The translations under genes were made by a program, and so were the position numbers. From assembly GCA_030142905.1 (NCBI GenBank), contig JASJOG010000045.1, positions 1,342,501 through 1,406,500 on the forward strand: 64,000 bases of DNA. Direction: 5' to 3'. Shown here in pieces: positions 22,973 through 33,800 of this stretch (position 1 is its first letter; each line of letters begins with the position of its first letter). The notes beneath the pieces are model-generated. The model made no database searches and was not told the DNA's origin. It saw only the letters and a program-made list of their open reading frames with translations. The DNA is from Heliopora coerulea. Taxonomy: Eukaryota > Cnidaria > Anthozoa > Scleralcyonacea > Helioporidae.

Positions 22973-23450
22973 GTGTTACAGAGGGCTCGACCGCAAGAAA
23001 AAGTGCTGGCTGGTGATGAATTTTGTTTAAGGTGCTGTGTTCCAGACAGCCACGAATGCTTTTGTTGCGCCTAAAGGATGCCAGAATTATGAGTGATGAC
23101 GTCTCTAGCTTTGTAGTTAAAAAGATGAAAAGTGAGGACTGAGGGAACCATTTCCGTGGAAATTTGCTCCGAATGTGGTTTCAGAGTGTCCAAGTGGGGA
23201 ACATTGAAAGCTTTTTGGATAGCAGTATCCTATAAATTAGAAGGAGGTGTTATGGGATCGAAAATAAGCAGTCGACCCGACCACTTCGATCTGGTGGTCA
23301 AATATTTGACGTGCACACCCGAACGCAAACAAAGGTGCAGATCAGAGCCATGAGCTTCTTTAAGTAGTAAACGCCAAAAGCTAAAAATGGTGGAGCTCTC
23401 TTGAAGAAAAAGCAGTCTGAGATTGAAATATTTGGAAGCTATTTCTCAAT

Positions 23451-24653
23451 GTAATCCGTAAACCGACCACGATCCCACCGGACTATAATCATAAAGCAAA
23501 CCCTCTCGACCACTATTTCAGGTCGTAAGGAGTTGGATCGGGCTCAGGGTCAGGGGCGAGTTTGTCACGCCCTCCTCTAGTCCCGACCCGTTTATTTTTA
23601 CAACTACACAGTTAGAGCCATTACAGACTGAGCACAAACCTTTCCGTGGTGAGGTCTATTACAAACCGTCACATGGTGGCGTTGCATCTAATCCCGCGTT
23701 GTGAGTTGACATGGGAAAGAAAGCTGCAAATTTCAATTTTTCCATGTTTTGAAATTGATCTTCAAACAGTGATCTTTCTTTTCTTGAACAATTGTCATCA
23801 GAGGTTTGGCAACGAACGCACCTCTTCATTAATAAATTCTGCATACCACCAGTGTGTGCCAGAAGCAATACTCCATGGAAAAATTGCGAAATACGACAGT
23901 TCACCGTCGCCATTTAAAGGAAATGTAGGTGGGGTCATACTGGATCTATCTAACAAAATCCAGACTTCATTTAATAGTTTTACCCAGTCAAATATTCTTG
24001 GTAAATTTCCAGCAAGCCCAAAATTTAACCTTCTTTACTTGACTAGTGACGGAAAATTGGTCTCATGAAAGAAGTATGTCTGTAACATAGTAGCTTTTAT
24101 CGAAAAAAGAAAATTTTTTGCCTGAATATCAGTGTTGTATGTTCTGTGTTGAACGTTTCCTGTGTAACGAAGCATGCTCAATTTCTCTTAAATTTCAAAA
24201 AGTTTACTTAGTAATCTTACATATTACAACTCTTTACCTTGTATGCGGCTACCATACCCTTAGTTCCAGATTCTTATCAAAATTACGTTATACATCTTCA
24301 CACCTGTTTGATGAGAAATTTCAAATATTACGTAGACTGTGAAAATATGCATGGAAAGCAAAAATTTTGGGCGAATACCTGGAGTTGTACATAATTGTTA
24401 AAATTCAAATAATTTAGTTCTAAAAGTGTCGTAGTTGATTTCCCCTTTAAGGTTATCACCTCGCAGATCTTTTACCACTATTCCTGCCAACACTTGGTTT
24501 GTACTGGGTGTATGCACTGACCTATATTAATCCCCTGAACAACCGCGAGAAGCGCGGTGCGAGGGCACTAATCATGACGAGCGTGGAGTCCTGTTACACG
24601 GGTGGTGACTAGGGAGAAGAATTTTCGCTTTGTGTATGTATCTTTCTCTCTTG
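23451..24653. other. No gene recognised
   Basis: A 140-codon ORF at 23646-24068 shows no recognisable domain and is probably chance. No clear repeat was seen. Confidence 0.4.
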
Positions 24654-24703
24654 AACAATTAGATTATTCGCTCTAGAAATGGAGAACGAATAATCTAATT
24701 GTT
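24654..24703. repeat. Hairpin with 17-bp perfect arms
   Basis: AACAATTAGATTATTCG (24654-24670) is exactly reverse-complementary to 24687-24703, with a 16-nt loop. It could form a cruciform or be the end of a small inverted-repeat element. Its function is unknown. Confidence 0.75.
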
Positions 24704-24716
24704 TTAGTAGAAACAC

Positions 24717-24840
24717 TTACCAAAGAACATTTTTCGTCTTCTCTGGGATTGCACTTTCAAGTAGGCAATCTATTTCGTCTTCAGAAACTTCACACAAACG
24801 AGAGGCGGAAGGCATTTTTGCTTCTCGCCATCTATTGACG
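24717..24840 (-). pseudogene. Possible N-terminal fragment of a Crypton/DUF3504-type recombinase
   Basis: The minus strand reads REAKMPSASRLCEVSEDEID then CLLESAIPEKTKNVLW. A 'V(S/T)xDEIDxLLxxAIPxxTK' start is typical of invertebrate DUF3504 (Crypton-derived) proteins. Only this short stretch exists and it runs into unrelated sequence, so the call is tentative. Confidence 0.35.
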
Positions 24841-24907
24841 AATAGATAGCGAGCAGCGTACCCAATCAGAATGCAGCATTGGCAATAGTACTCAACTAAG
24901 TTTCTAC

Positions 24908-24908
<1 letters not shown>

Positions 24909-24940
<32 letters not shown>
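24909..24940. repeat. (AT)n microsatellite
   Basis: An uninterrupted AT dinucleotide run. Confidence 0.95.
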
Positions 24941-24941
<1 letters not shown>

Positions 24942-25009
24942 AAGAAGAGTATGCAACACAAATGTCACACAGAAGGCGTAAGGTTTAAGAGCGCTCAATA
25001 CCATACGTA

Positions 25010-25275
25010 GAGCGTAATATATTATTTAATTTACAGTAAAATGCTATCGCTACTCAGAGCTCAAAAGCTCTTATTGACGAAAGGAAAACATAACAACTTA
25101 TTAAACAGACGAACCGAACTTTTCTCAAGGTGTCGCCATGTAACGAAACACCTAATTAATTAACGTCACAACCCTTGTAAATAAGAATAGTTGAACCGAA
25201 TCTGTCAGTTGCCTGATGATCGCGTACCGCGTGAAACTCTGAGTAGCGACAGTATTTTACTGTAAAATAAATAAT
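25010..25275. mobile_element. Inverted pair of Penelope-type hammerhead termini
   Basis: ACAGTAAAATGCTATCGCTA and CTCAGAG on the left (25033-25062) mirror CTCTGAGTAGCGACAGTATTTTACTGT on the right (25237-25263). Both ends therefore carry the stem III/cleavage/stem I half of the same hammerhead in opposite orientation. The interior about 170 bp is non-coding. The right copy retains a full ribozyme (next entry). AT runs abut both sides. Confidence 0.6.
25204..25250 (+). ncRNA. Structurally complete hammerhead ribozyme (type I)
   Basis: CTGATGA (25213-25219) is followed by stem II CGCG-TAC-CGCG, GAAA (25233-25236), stem III CTC-T-GAG (25237-25243) and TA at the cleavage site (25244-25245). Stem I pairs GTTGC (25208-25212) with GCGAC (25246-25250), five pairs including one G-U. 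All invariant core bases are present (C3 U4 G5 A6, G8 A9, G12 A13 A14). From Penelope-element biology, such ribozymes process the element RNA. Self-cleavage is predicted after A25245. Confidence 0.75.
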
Positions 25276-25313
25276 ATATATATATATATATAGATATATA
25301 TATTATATATATA
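25268..25313. repeat. AT-rich dinucleotide tract
   Basis: Imperfect AT repeats interrupted by TAGATA and TTATA, joining directly to the next palindrome. Confidence 0.85.
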
Positions 25314-25359
25314 TTGAGTGACCGGAATCCATATATATATATGGATTCCGGTCACTCAA
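25314..25359. repeat. 46-bp perfect palindrome
   Basis: Arms TTGAGTGACCGGAATCC and its exact reverse complement surround (AT)6. The whole 46 bp is self-complementary and would extrude readily as a cruciform with an AT centre. Confidence 0.9.
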
Positions 25360-25585
25360 AAATGCCGTGTGCAAGCTCGTGGACTGGTATGTTGTTGAAC
25401 AAACCGTACTTAGGTATCGTATTGAAGCAAATTGATTTGGTCTCGTTGTTTTTTCCCTTGTATGGATCTCTCGCAAGTTGTTTAAATTTTTTGAACACTG
25501 AAGCCAGTAAATGATTAAAGACCGGCAAAGGAAATGGCTTTTTTGGTGCGTGCGGCTGGTTTCGCCACCTCAGTAACTGGACAAT

Positions 25586-26764
25586 TTATGACTTGACAGA
25601 GCCGTTCTCAAAGTTAGCTCCTTGGAATATGCGTTTGCCAACTGTTTGCCAAAAGACGTAAGGGAACTCTCTTGCTGTCAGGACATTTGCTAAGCGACGA
25701 AATGTATTAAAACGACATTCTTCGCTGAAGTTAAATAGATGTCGATTAGTATAAATGTTGAAACTTTTCACGTTCTGGTAACCATTTACCTGAGCTGCAC
25801 AGTAACAGGTACGTCTAAATCGAGTAGCTTTGAAGTACAAGTTCTGCGAACGGAATTGTTTTGAGCAGCTTTCAAAAGTGGCTTCCCGACTTCATTCTTC
25901 CCTAAGGGAGACTTCTTGTAGGAAATATTACCGCCTGGATTTTGCTGGTGTTTATTGGTAAAGTAGAATGAAGATTCTGCTTCATTCATCTCTGTAGGAC
26001 GATTATTTTTGAACATTTTGCAGTATTTAACCGGAAAGCGTTCATGGTCAATTGTTTGGGAAGTGGGATAGAACACTCGTCATTTAGAAGAGTTGTCCAG
26101 GCCATGACAGTCTATAGATGATTTCTCCGCTTTCCACACAAAGATTTCATTGCTTCAATCAGGATTTTTTTCGCTATGAAATGTCACCCCATTGAAGACG
26201 TTAGGATGTAGTTTTGGCTCGAAACAAAAATGCAAGGTAAACAGCCACCAGGTAACTCGCTGCAAAGCTACTTGTTTTTGGTCACCAAATTATCCTTCGG
26301 CAAAACAGTTATCTGCTTCAGTCTTCCTCACTTCAAGAGTGATTTGTGCATGATGACCTTTACCGTATTCGATCGGTAATGCTTTCATCAGAATTTTAAA
26401 ACCTCTAAAGAAAGTTTAAAGTCATCTATGTGTAAATTCACCGTTGAACCCTTCGTGTTGAGGTACCACTGAATGCTTAGTTGAAAATACGCAAGAGTTG
26501 CAGGTTTATAAGCCATTTTTCTTTTTTATTGATGTTTCTCATTGGAAAAATTACGTCTTTTACTTCCCTTTTCTCGTTCTTCTTTCGACAAAACTTGCAC
26601 AAGGTTTGCTTTTTGTATTTTATTTTATGTATTGTATTTTTCGATTTTTGGTCAGCGATCAAACTGCAGAATTCGTTCATGTTTTCTTTGTTTACTTCGT
26701 CGGTTTCGTAATTCGTTTCATCTTCGTCAGCAAAGTCTTGTACCTCCGGATGAATTCTTAGCAT
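25586..26764 (-). pseudogene. Crypton-type (DUF3504/ZMYM-like) tyrosine recombinase relic
   Basis: Read 3'-5' along the plus coordinates, pieces appear in the right order. First comes an N-terminal core-binding region (26764-26477) with FCSLIADQKSKNTIHKIKY and LCKFCRKKNEKREVKDVI. A middle piece around 26250-26050 includes WWLFTLHFCF and FYPTSQTIDHERFPVKYCKM. The catalytic C-terminus (26076-25586) contains FYFTNKHQQNPGG, YKKSPLGKNEVGKPLLKAA and PVTVQL, then NGYQNVKSFNIYTN. The last matches the 'GHxNxxSxxxY' end of tyrosine recombinases with His replaced by Tyr and the nucleophile Tyr kept. Several stops and shifts break it. Intact relatives recombine DNA via a tyrosine. Confidence 0.6.
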
Positions 26765-28040
26765 AAACCCTTATCATAGCATATCTTAAAGACATTTGTA
26801 ACCAACTTTGAGGTAACGTTTAATTTATCAATTTTTTAAGTAAAAAAAAAATGTCAGAAAAATATTCAGTCATGAGCTGTCTGTAATGCTGGTATCCGTT
26901 TGATAACCTATGAGAATGCTCCATTTTAAGACGGAAAGTCTAGTCATCTAATAAAACAATCTTTCTTTAAGGGAAAGTGAGTGACTAGTCTAATTGGAAC
27001 ACGACACGAATTACCATAAACCCACAAATAATTCAGGGTATTGAGCATATCATTCGTTGTTTAATAATTTAATTCTAAGGATGGACATCTTACCAGTTGT
27101 TAAGCCGTTGAACGTTATTCTCACCGAACTTTTTGTTTTAATAAAGCAGAATTGAAATTTTAAACGTAAATATGCTATAAGGAGTTTAAATATAAAATAA
27201 TTTCCAGTTTGGATTGTTGTTTATTTGCGGCCAAATTCTGTGTGGATTTTTTTATTTGATGTCCTCTTCCAGTTATAGTCAGGAGGATTTGTCTTTTTGA
27301 GAATTTTGAAAAATTATCATTGTTACTTTGATTCTCGAGAGATATATTGAAAGGTTGGGCGAGAGGTTGCTGCGTGCACGTATTTCTAGTATATTACATG
27401 AATAGCTGAAGAATTCTTAAAAGTGTCCCCAAAATGGTGGCGTCATTTATGGGTTCGGGCGTTCATGGTACCGACCAGTCATCGATATTGCTGGTTCCCG
27501 GTTCGTGTCAACGACCAATAAAATATCCGCTAATTTTCTCCGGAACGGCCTGTTTTACGGAACGAAGCTTTCATTTGATATATCCCGACACTAAACTAAT
27601 CAAGTGTTTGATATTTTAGGAAGTTTTGGACAAGGCAATGAACCTAAAAACTCGTTTACCTTCGCTGATTGTCAATAATTTGTAGATACTTCCACGTTAT
27701 TTTATGTCTTATTTGCTAAGCTTTCGTCCCGTTTGCCAGGGACGTCTCCAGAGGATAATTGTTTGTATTTGAAACCGTCAACTGATTTTGCAAACAAAAT
27801 ATTCCTATGTGGTACGTGATTATGTAACTATGTTATACAAATGCGTCATTGACTGTTCAGATAATGATAACTTAACTAAAAGAATTTCATTTCAAACAAA
27901 ATAGAATTATTTTCACAGAATTATTTTCGATGTGTCGCCAATAGACCGAATGCTGTATAAAATATATCAACCGGAAAGACAAAACCTGTTACCCACTAAT
28001 TTTTATGAAGATTAAGGAGGAGTTAAGAGGATTATATTTC
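26765..28040. other. No gene recognised
   Basis: AT-rich sequence with no supported ORF. The short frame at 27434-27619 has no recognisable motif. Confidence 0.4.
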
Positions 28041-28090
28041 AGTTGCCTGACGATTGCCTTGTTTACGAAACTCCGAGTAGTAACGAACTT
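28041..28090 (+). ncRNA. Hammerhead motif, stem II decayed (same family as 25204)
   Basis: CTGACGA (28047-28053), GAAA (28067-28070), stem III CTC-C-GAG (28071-28077) and TA are all present. Stem I GTTGC pairs with GTAAC. The stem II segment TTGCCTTGTTTAC no longer pairs, so the ribozyme is probably inactive. Shared AGTTGCCTGA and GAAACTC.GAGTAG show kinship with the copy at 25204. Confidence 0.6.
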
Positions 28091-28168
28091 ATTTTAAAGA
28101 AAATATTCATTCATGTATCAACGCTCTAGTATATGGTATCGCGCACTATGTATCGAGCACTATTAAAT

Positions 28169-28383
28169 ATGTATTGAGATGATAGATGAACGATCATCAA
28201 GCCCCATCCTCAAAAATAAAAACCGATTTCTGAGCCCCAGAAGGGAATCGAACCCGCATGAACACGTTAGAGCGTCTCACCAGTCATCAGGAGGTTGGGG
28301 ATTCGATCCCCGTCTGGGGCTCAGAAATGGTTTTTCTGTGGATGGGGCTTGACGATCGTTCATCTATCATCTCAATACATATT
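28169..28383. repeat. Inverted pair of tRNA-derived SINE-like repeats
   Basis: The arms 28169-28253 and 28296-28383 are near-perfect inverted copies: GTATTGAGATGATAGATGAA and TTTCTGAGCCCCAGA on the left mirror TCTGGGGCTCAGAAA and TTCATCTATCATCTCAATAC on the right. The plus-strand unit contains TTAGAGCGTCTCACCAGTCA and a B-box-like GGGGATTCGATCCCC, as in tRNA-related SINEs. The same TCTGGG.CTCAGAAAT ending recurs at 43447-43463. Confidence 0.65.
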
Positions 28384-28392
28384 TTGTGCTGG

Positions 28393-28398
<6 letters not shown>

Positions 28399-28452
<54 letters not shown>
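28399..28452. repeat. (AT)n microsatellite
   Basis: A long AT dinucleotide run with a single ACATA break. Confidence 0.95.
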
Positions 28453-28536
28453 GTCGAATGATTTATCGACGATTCTAAAAGTGCTCAATATCCTGGAAGA
28501 TAGAGCAAAATAGATAAAATGTTACCAAAGGATGTT

Positions 28537-28582
28537 CGTTGTTACTATTAGTTTCACGCCCGTAGACCATCTTCAGACAACT
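28537..28582 (-). ncRNA. Hammerhead ribozyme motif downstream of GIY-YIG
   Basis: On the minus strand CTGAAGA (28570-28576) and GAAA (28552-28555) flank an imperfect stem II around a TAC loop. Stem III is CTA-A-TAG, then TA. Stem I pairs GTTGT with ACAAC perfectly. The core is intact; stem II carries one or two mismatches. Confidence 0.6.
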
Positions 28583-28648
28583 GGAAAGAAAATTCGGTCC
28601 GATTGCTCTTATATATAAGTTACGTAGGTTCCTTGGAATGTTTTGACG

Positions 28649-28979
28649 TCATTGTGTGTTCGCGGTATAATGAATGTTTCGAAGGCAGTGTTTGTTTCGG
28701 TGGCGGCACTTTGCAAAGATTTCCGATCTTTTGTTCAGAAGGGTTTTTGGGTCTGTCTTCATGATGAACATTTTTTCATCCAGGCACAAATTGCATCTTC
28801 TGCTTCCGCTTCTATATGCTTTCGCGTGCTTTAATATCGACCATTTAATCGAGTATTCCCGGTTTTCATTCTTCAGTTTCCAGACGTAGCTTGATAAGGC
28901 CGTTTCTTTTGAATACTTCGCTTTGCGGAATGATTTCTTATGGTTATTGAAGCGGGTTTTAAATGGGTTCGCGGTCATG

Positions 28980-28980
<1 letters not shown>
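28649..28980 (-). pseudogene. GIY-YIG endonuclease fragment of a Penelope-like element
   Basis: The frame shows GMTANPFKTRFNNHKKSFRK, ETALSSYVWKLKNENREYSI, KWSILKHAKAYRSGSRRCNL and CLDEKMFIMKTDPKTLLNKR. That is the Penelope GIY-YIG C-terminal half with its CNLC zinc-type Cys pair. The YIG part is cut by the AT repeat at 28982. The open 109-codon stretch has no lesion, but the protein is truncated. Confidence 0.75.
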
Positions 28981-28981
<1 letters not shown>

Positions 28982-29013
<32 letters not shown>

Positions 29014-29159
29014 TAGTCTTTAGTTAGAGCACTCTGGCATGGCTTAGATGTACCACAAGTGTGGGACATTTGAGTTGCCTATGCGATATAGGCTTCTCCA
29101 TCCTGCTCGTCAGCACTATGCTGATGAGGCCCAGTAGGCCAAAACGGTTCCGTCTGTAG

Positions 29160-29203
<44 letters not shown>

Positions 29204-29216
29204 GTATATATATATT
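28982..29216 (+). mobile_element. AT-bounded hammerhead segment (Penelope-type terminus)
   Basis: Between AT runs (28982-29010 and 29161-29215) lies about 150 bp ending in a hammerhead-like core (29115-29160). It looks like the terminal repeat of another Penelope copy placed against simple repeats, as such termini often are. Confidence 0.55.
29115..29160 (+). ncRNA. Hammerhead motif with G12 changed
   Basis: CTGATGA (29121-29127), stem II GGCC-CAGTA-GGCC, then AAAA where GAAA is required. Stem III is CGG-TT-CCG, then TC; stem I pairs ACTATG with TGTAGT. All helices form, but the catalytic G12 reads A, so cleavage should be lost. Confidence 0.65.
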
Positions 29217-30518
29217 AAGCAAATACTTCTTGATGAAACCCCTGGTTCTATAATGAACGTCAATCAAGAGTGTAAAGAAGGAAAAACACTTTATATGTGC
29301 AGATGTTGAAAAAATATTTACCAGGAGATATCGATCAGTGGGTGAAGGTCATGCAAACATTAGGAAACTAGGACAGCAGGTTTGAACATGTGTATGTGTT
29401 TCCCGTTAAGCGAATTTTTGTGCCATAGGCTCTTGGCTGTAGTTAATGATAATCCTATTCAATTTACCTTAGGGTTGATTTACAAGATACGATTCTCGCA
29501 TACGATTGTTTATCCTGAGGCATATAATCTTGTCTGAAAGGCCCAATTTCTGCTTTTAATTCACTCACTAATGTAGCAATACGTGTGTGAGACTCCATTC
29601 AGTTAATCGGATACATCAGAACGACCAATTGCATACGACAATCGTATCGTGTAAAAGAATTATCAATTCGCGCGAAAAAAAATTCGTTTAGGGGACAGCA
29701 GCCTTTAGAGCCCGACCTACGTTGGACATGCAGTGTAAAACTAAATAAAGACGTATGCACACAGTTCAAAAAAACAAGAAGAGAGTAACGTACGTATTAT
29801 GTATAAAATATTGACGAACAGAACCCAGCATTGTTAGGTATATTTTTTATGAGTTGCTTGGTGGCTCTCGTATTTCCTGAGTTTTGTTTTCAGTCAAGCC
29901 TCACTTGTTAAATCATTTTTGTTGGGGCGTTGTGAGACACAACAGGTAGCAAACTTGAGAAGGTGGAAAACATTGGACATAGTTTTAATCTGAACAGTTT
30001 TTCACTTAAATTCAATTTTTAACATGATAATAAACGTTTAAGTACAAATAGTGATGTGATCAGACCGGCTTTCGCTCCTCCGAGGCCCCATATTAATAAA
30101 AACGATGTGTATCACTTGATATCTATCCGTCCTATCTGTGCTTGAAATAATGCAGGAAAAAGAATTATTGACGTTTTGAAACAATTTGTTACACAAAATC
30201 TATAGAAAAACCTTCGTAGTTCTCAGTCTTTAATTTTATCCTCTCTGAATGGCCTGCCTAACATCATACGGCTTTACTCGCCAAAGTTGACATTTGAACA
30301 GTAGAGAAAGACAGCTCAGAAGTTTTTCAATTCATACTTGCCGATCTGTAAGGAAGTAAAAGTAGAAACCGTCTTGGCAACCAATCACCCCATGTCATTA
30401 GGTATACAGAGTCGCGAACGAAGCCATTTATATCGGCGAGCAACTGCAAAGTAGCCACTAACTTGCGATCAAGAATGATGCAGACATCTTACCACTCATA
30501 GTACGATTTATAATCATG
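29217..30518. other. No gene recognised; 3' flank of the ZIP gene
   Basis: About 1.3 kb without recognisable coding or repeats. Confidence 0.4.
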
Positions 30519-30524
30519 TTTATT
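30519..30524 (-). promoter_or_regulatory. Candidate poly(A) signal of the ZIP gene
   Basis: AATAAA on the minus strand, 232 bp beyond the stop codon at 30756. It is the first canonical hexamer I noticed downstream; use is not shown. Confidence 0.4.
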
Positions 30525-30755
30525 ACAAACATTAAGCCGTACAACGTAAAAAAGTTTACCTGTATCAATGAGAACATAGAAATAAAGAAATATTTAATTG
30601 CATAAAAGAGTACATAAAAAAGAATATTTAGTATCGCCTTTCTTTCACAATTAACGAAATTGGATCCTATATCGTGGACATCACTCAACAGTCATTTATA
30701 TTATACGTATACAATAATCACGGTCAAAAAAATGTTTCCTTCAAGTACTTGACAG

Positions 30756-30893
30756 TCAAACTTGAATTTCCTCTTCGTAATACGCCAGAAGCAACAAGAT
30801 AGCGAATCCGGTAAGAATTCCTGCATTTTGAAGGATGAATCTTGATGCCTTCGATATTTCATTGAACTGAGAGTTGTGCATCAATTCTGGTAA
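30756..30893 (-). CDS. ZIP gene exon 10 (TM8, C-terminus)
   Basis: The acceptor TTTGCTGATGTAG precedes [13 protein letters not shown], the invariant start of the ZIP last loop. TM8 is [20 protein letters not shown], and the protein ends YEEEIQV before TGA at 30756-30758. Short luminal C-termini are typical of ZIPs. Confidence 0.93.
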   Translation of the reverse strand, partial: LPELMHNSQFNEISKASRFILQNAGILTGFAILLLLAYYEEEIQV

Positions 30894-33800
30894 CTACATC
30901 AGCAAATGTAAAAATAACAAACTTTCAGTTGAAGTCACTTGATTTGGACGCAGCCAATGAACCAACTGATTCCATAAGTTATGAAGAAAAACTCTTAAAT
31001 TTTATTGAAATCCGTCGTCAATATAACCATTTTAGATTCCTCAGGTCAGTCAGCCAGTTTCAAATTCCAGAAAATACAAACTTAGATTGGGCATGGTATG
31101 ATTATGTGTCTGATTAGAGTGCTCTACATTTGTAGCAGAGTCGCGAATTCGAGTCATCGCAAATTTCTTAAATTTCTTCAAGATGCACATCTCTATACAC
31201 AGCTCTAATTGTTTCGTGATGTTATAACCGCTCACCTTAATTTACAGTAGTTGTTGCGAGAGGGATGATAAGTGTTGAATCTCCCTCACAATATACGGTA
31301 ACAATATTTAAATGTAACAAGGAATGATTGCAACTAGTCGTCTTTCATACAGCATTCAAAAGTAACGATTGGTTAGAATCTTTTGTAATTGCTATCTTAT
31401 TCATGGATGCTCTGGGTGTCGGAAACCTTACTAACCATATGATAAACCGACTGGTTTTAAATGTTTTGCCAAGGTCGGCAATGTAGTTGTAAAACGCTTG
31501 GAACAGTTCAATCGTTAAATCGTACGTTTCGTAGTTAGATTAACTTTCAAAGTACATGAAATCCATTATTTTTACATGATGGGACTTATTAACAATGATA
31601 CTGAAATTTAACAGATTACAATCAACGTATTATAATAACTATATAATCTATTCACTTTTTAGAGTAAATCCAAAGGGGAATATGTCTAGGCTTTTATCGA
31701 TTGTGCTTGCACATTTTTTGGCATAATTTGGGAAAACGAGCACATTTTGGCCATTTTTTGTCGAAGTAGCATTTGCTAGCATAACCGGTATATTTTTATC
31801 AATTACACAGCACATTACTACGGCTATAACTCTCCAGTAAGTCAGGTTTTGCTTATACTGAAGTAATTTTAAAACTTTGTTCAGTCTTGTTAAACTCTGC
31901 CTCTTAGTGGGCCTTAGTCTAGGCCCCTGAAGTTCAACGGAACTTTAGTTCCGCCCCAGTACACTCTCGTAAAGTCAAAAACAAAATGGTTAAATTTAAC
32001 TGAACTGCTGTTACATGTTTTTGTTTTTAACCTTTCTGTCGATTCAATGAATATTCTTTAACTTGATTACTCGCAAGCAAGTGTAATGCAGCAGGGAACT
32101 TTTTGAGGTCACTAACTATGATAGCAAAGCATCAGTGCAACTTTGTGTTGTATTTAAAATATTGCAGGGGATAGGATGCAATCGAGTAAAAACCAGAGAG
32201 CGTTGGAAACAATGACATGTTTTGATTTCGTTACTGTATAAAAAACAATCATTTAATTTCAACTTTTTATAGGCATTTTGTGAAAAGCATAATTTCGGAA
32301 AAACAAGTATAAGTGTTAAAAATAAGCATAATTTTAGCATAATTTTAGTTAAAAAGATAGCAGTGCTATTTGTATAATGTGCTACGTTTACTAGCACAAT
32401 CGATAAAAGCCAAAATATGCCTCCTTTAGCCACCCAGCCAAAGAGCCTTCATTCAATTAAAATCATCAGGACCACACATGACAGCAGATTAGTCAACTGC
32501 AGGAAATTAAAGAGAATCAGAAACACATTCGTGAGAAAACACACAAATGTGCATCACCCTATAATTATGGCAGTGTCGGCCTTTTACACTTGTGAGATAA
32601 CTTCTTTTTGTCCTTGTGCCGTACAATCTGTAATTCCCTTTTAAGCTTTGTTAGATAAAATACAACACCATTTTCAATGAATTCAGTTTCACGTGCATGC
32701 AATCTTTAGGAGCATTCTTGGAAGTTAACGGACCCATGGCCGTTGGCACTTGCACTGGGCTTCCAGAGACATTTAATTACTAGTATCCTTCAATGCCTTG
32801 GTGTTATAAATACACACAAGACGTGACCGAGAGCGTTTGATCCGATATCTAAAATCAGTTAAACATGCTATATATCAGCTATTGTGAATTTATGCTAAAG
32901 GGTTTAGACACTTGAAAATGTTTTTAGTTTGAGTAACCTTTCGTGGACTTAGGGGTTCCGCTATCGCTCGGTTACTTTATCACCTCTACTGGTGCTTCTA
33001 ATATTACTTCTGTTTCTCTTTAGTCTTCCTCACTGTCATACACTTCTCCCCAGATACTTCTTTCTTCCTATACCATCTTGTATTCTTATCTTTATTTCGC
33101 TTTTATGTTAACTCCTAATCTTTCTTCGCTTCTTTTTTTTCAGTTCTCTCCTTAGCACACTTTTATTTATTGAATATTCCGCTGATATAACCATTTCCAT
33201 ATTTTGAAATCAAAGATTTTTTGTCAAAAGGATGACATTTGGATATATCATTCTGTTTTAAGAGCTAATGAACATGATGCTTTACTCTGAGGCAAAAAGC
33301 GAATATCATCCTAATAATTACTTTTGAAGTCTTTCAAAGTATTATTCTGGCTTACCATGTTCGTTAAAGCGATATACAAGAAAAGCCCAGCTGTGGCAGC
33401 AAATATCCATAAATTTACATCATCAATTTCTCCAATTAAGATACCCAGAATCAGTCCAATAAAACAAGAACAAGCTGAAAGAAAGTTGGCCAACAGTGCA
33501 GATCTTACAGTCATTCCTGACGACAACAATACGGCAAAGTCCCCTAGTAATTGAGAAAAAATATACAAGATTGTAATTTACTGCAGTATGAATAACTGAA
33601 TAACCTAGGCACAACTGTCCAACTCATCATAACAAAGACAATTCAAACTGGATTTATGACTATGAATTAATCAGAATATCCAAGGAAGGTGGCGGCTAGA
33701 GGAATCGATCCCGCAAAATATTTTGGATAGGGTGATAACTCCCCGAAAAAAATAACTGCAGTGTCATAGTTTGTCCATGTCTTCACGATTATGTAATGCG

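Larger units (their letters stand above)
22421..23450 (-). mobile_element. Penelope-like retroelement remnant (3' part)
   Basis: The minus strand carries broken coding sequence that ends in a GIY-YIG endonuclease (22649-22972) and then a terminal region with a hammerhead-like core. Fragments upstream on the minus strand (up to about 23450) look like heavily mutated 3' RT sequence but cannot be read in one frame. This layout, RT then GIY-YIG then hammerhead-bearing terminus, is that of Penelope-like elements. Confidence 0.65.
28500..28985 (-). mobile_element. Penelope-like element 3' end
   Basis: Minus-strand GIY-YIG coding (28649-28978) is followed downstream by a hammerhead (28537-28582). 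AT repeats bound the block on both sides. It is the 3' end of one Penelope-like copy from a family different from those at 54 kb. Confidence 0.7.

Noticed and set aside
23646..24068. 140-codon ORF
   Set aside because: No recognisable domain, no neighbouring splice structure, AT-rich composition; probably chance.
31050..31235. Small ORFs in ZIP intron 9 as an extra exon
   Set aside because: Exons 9 and 10 join in phase without them, and they lack ZIP-like sequence.
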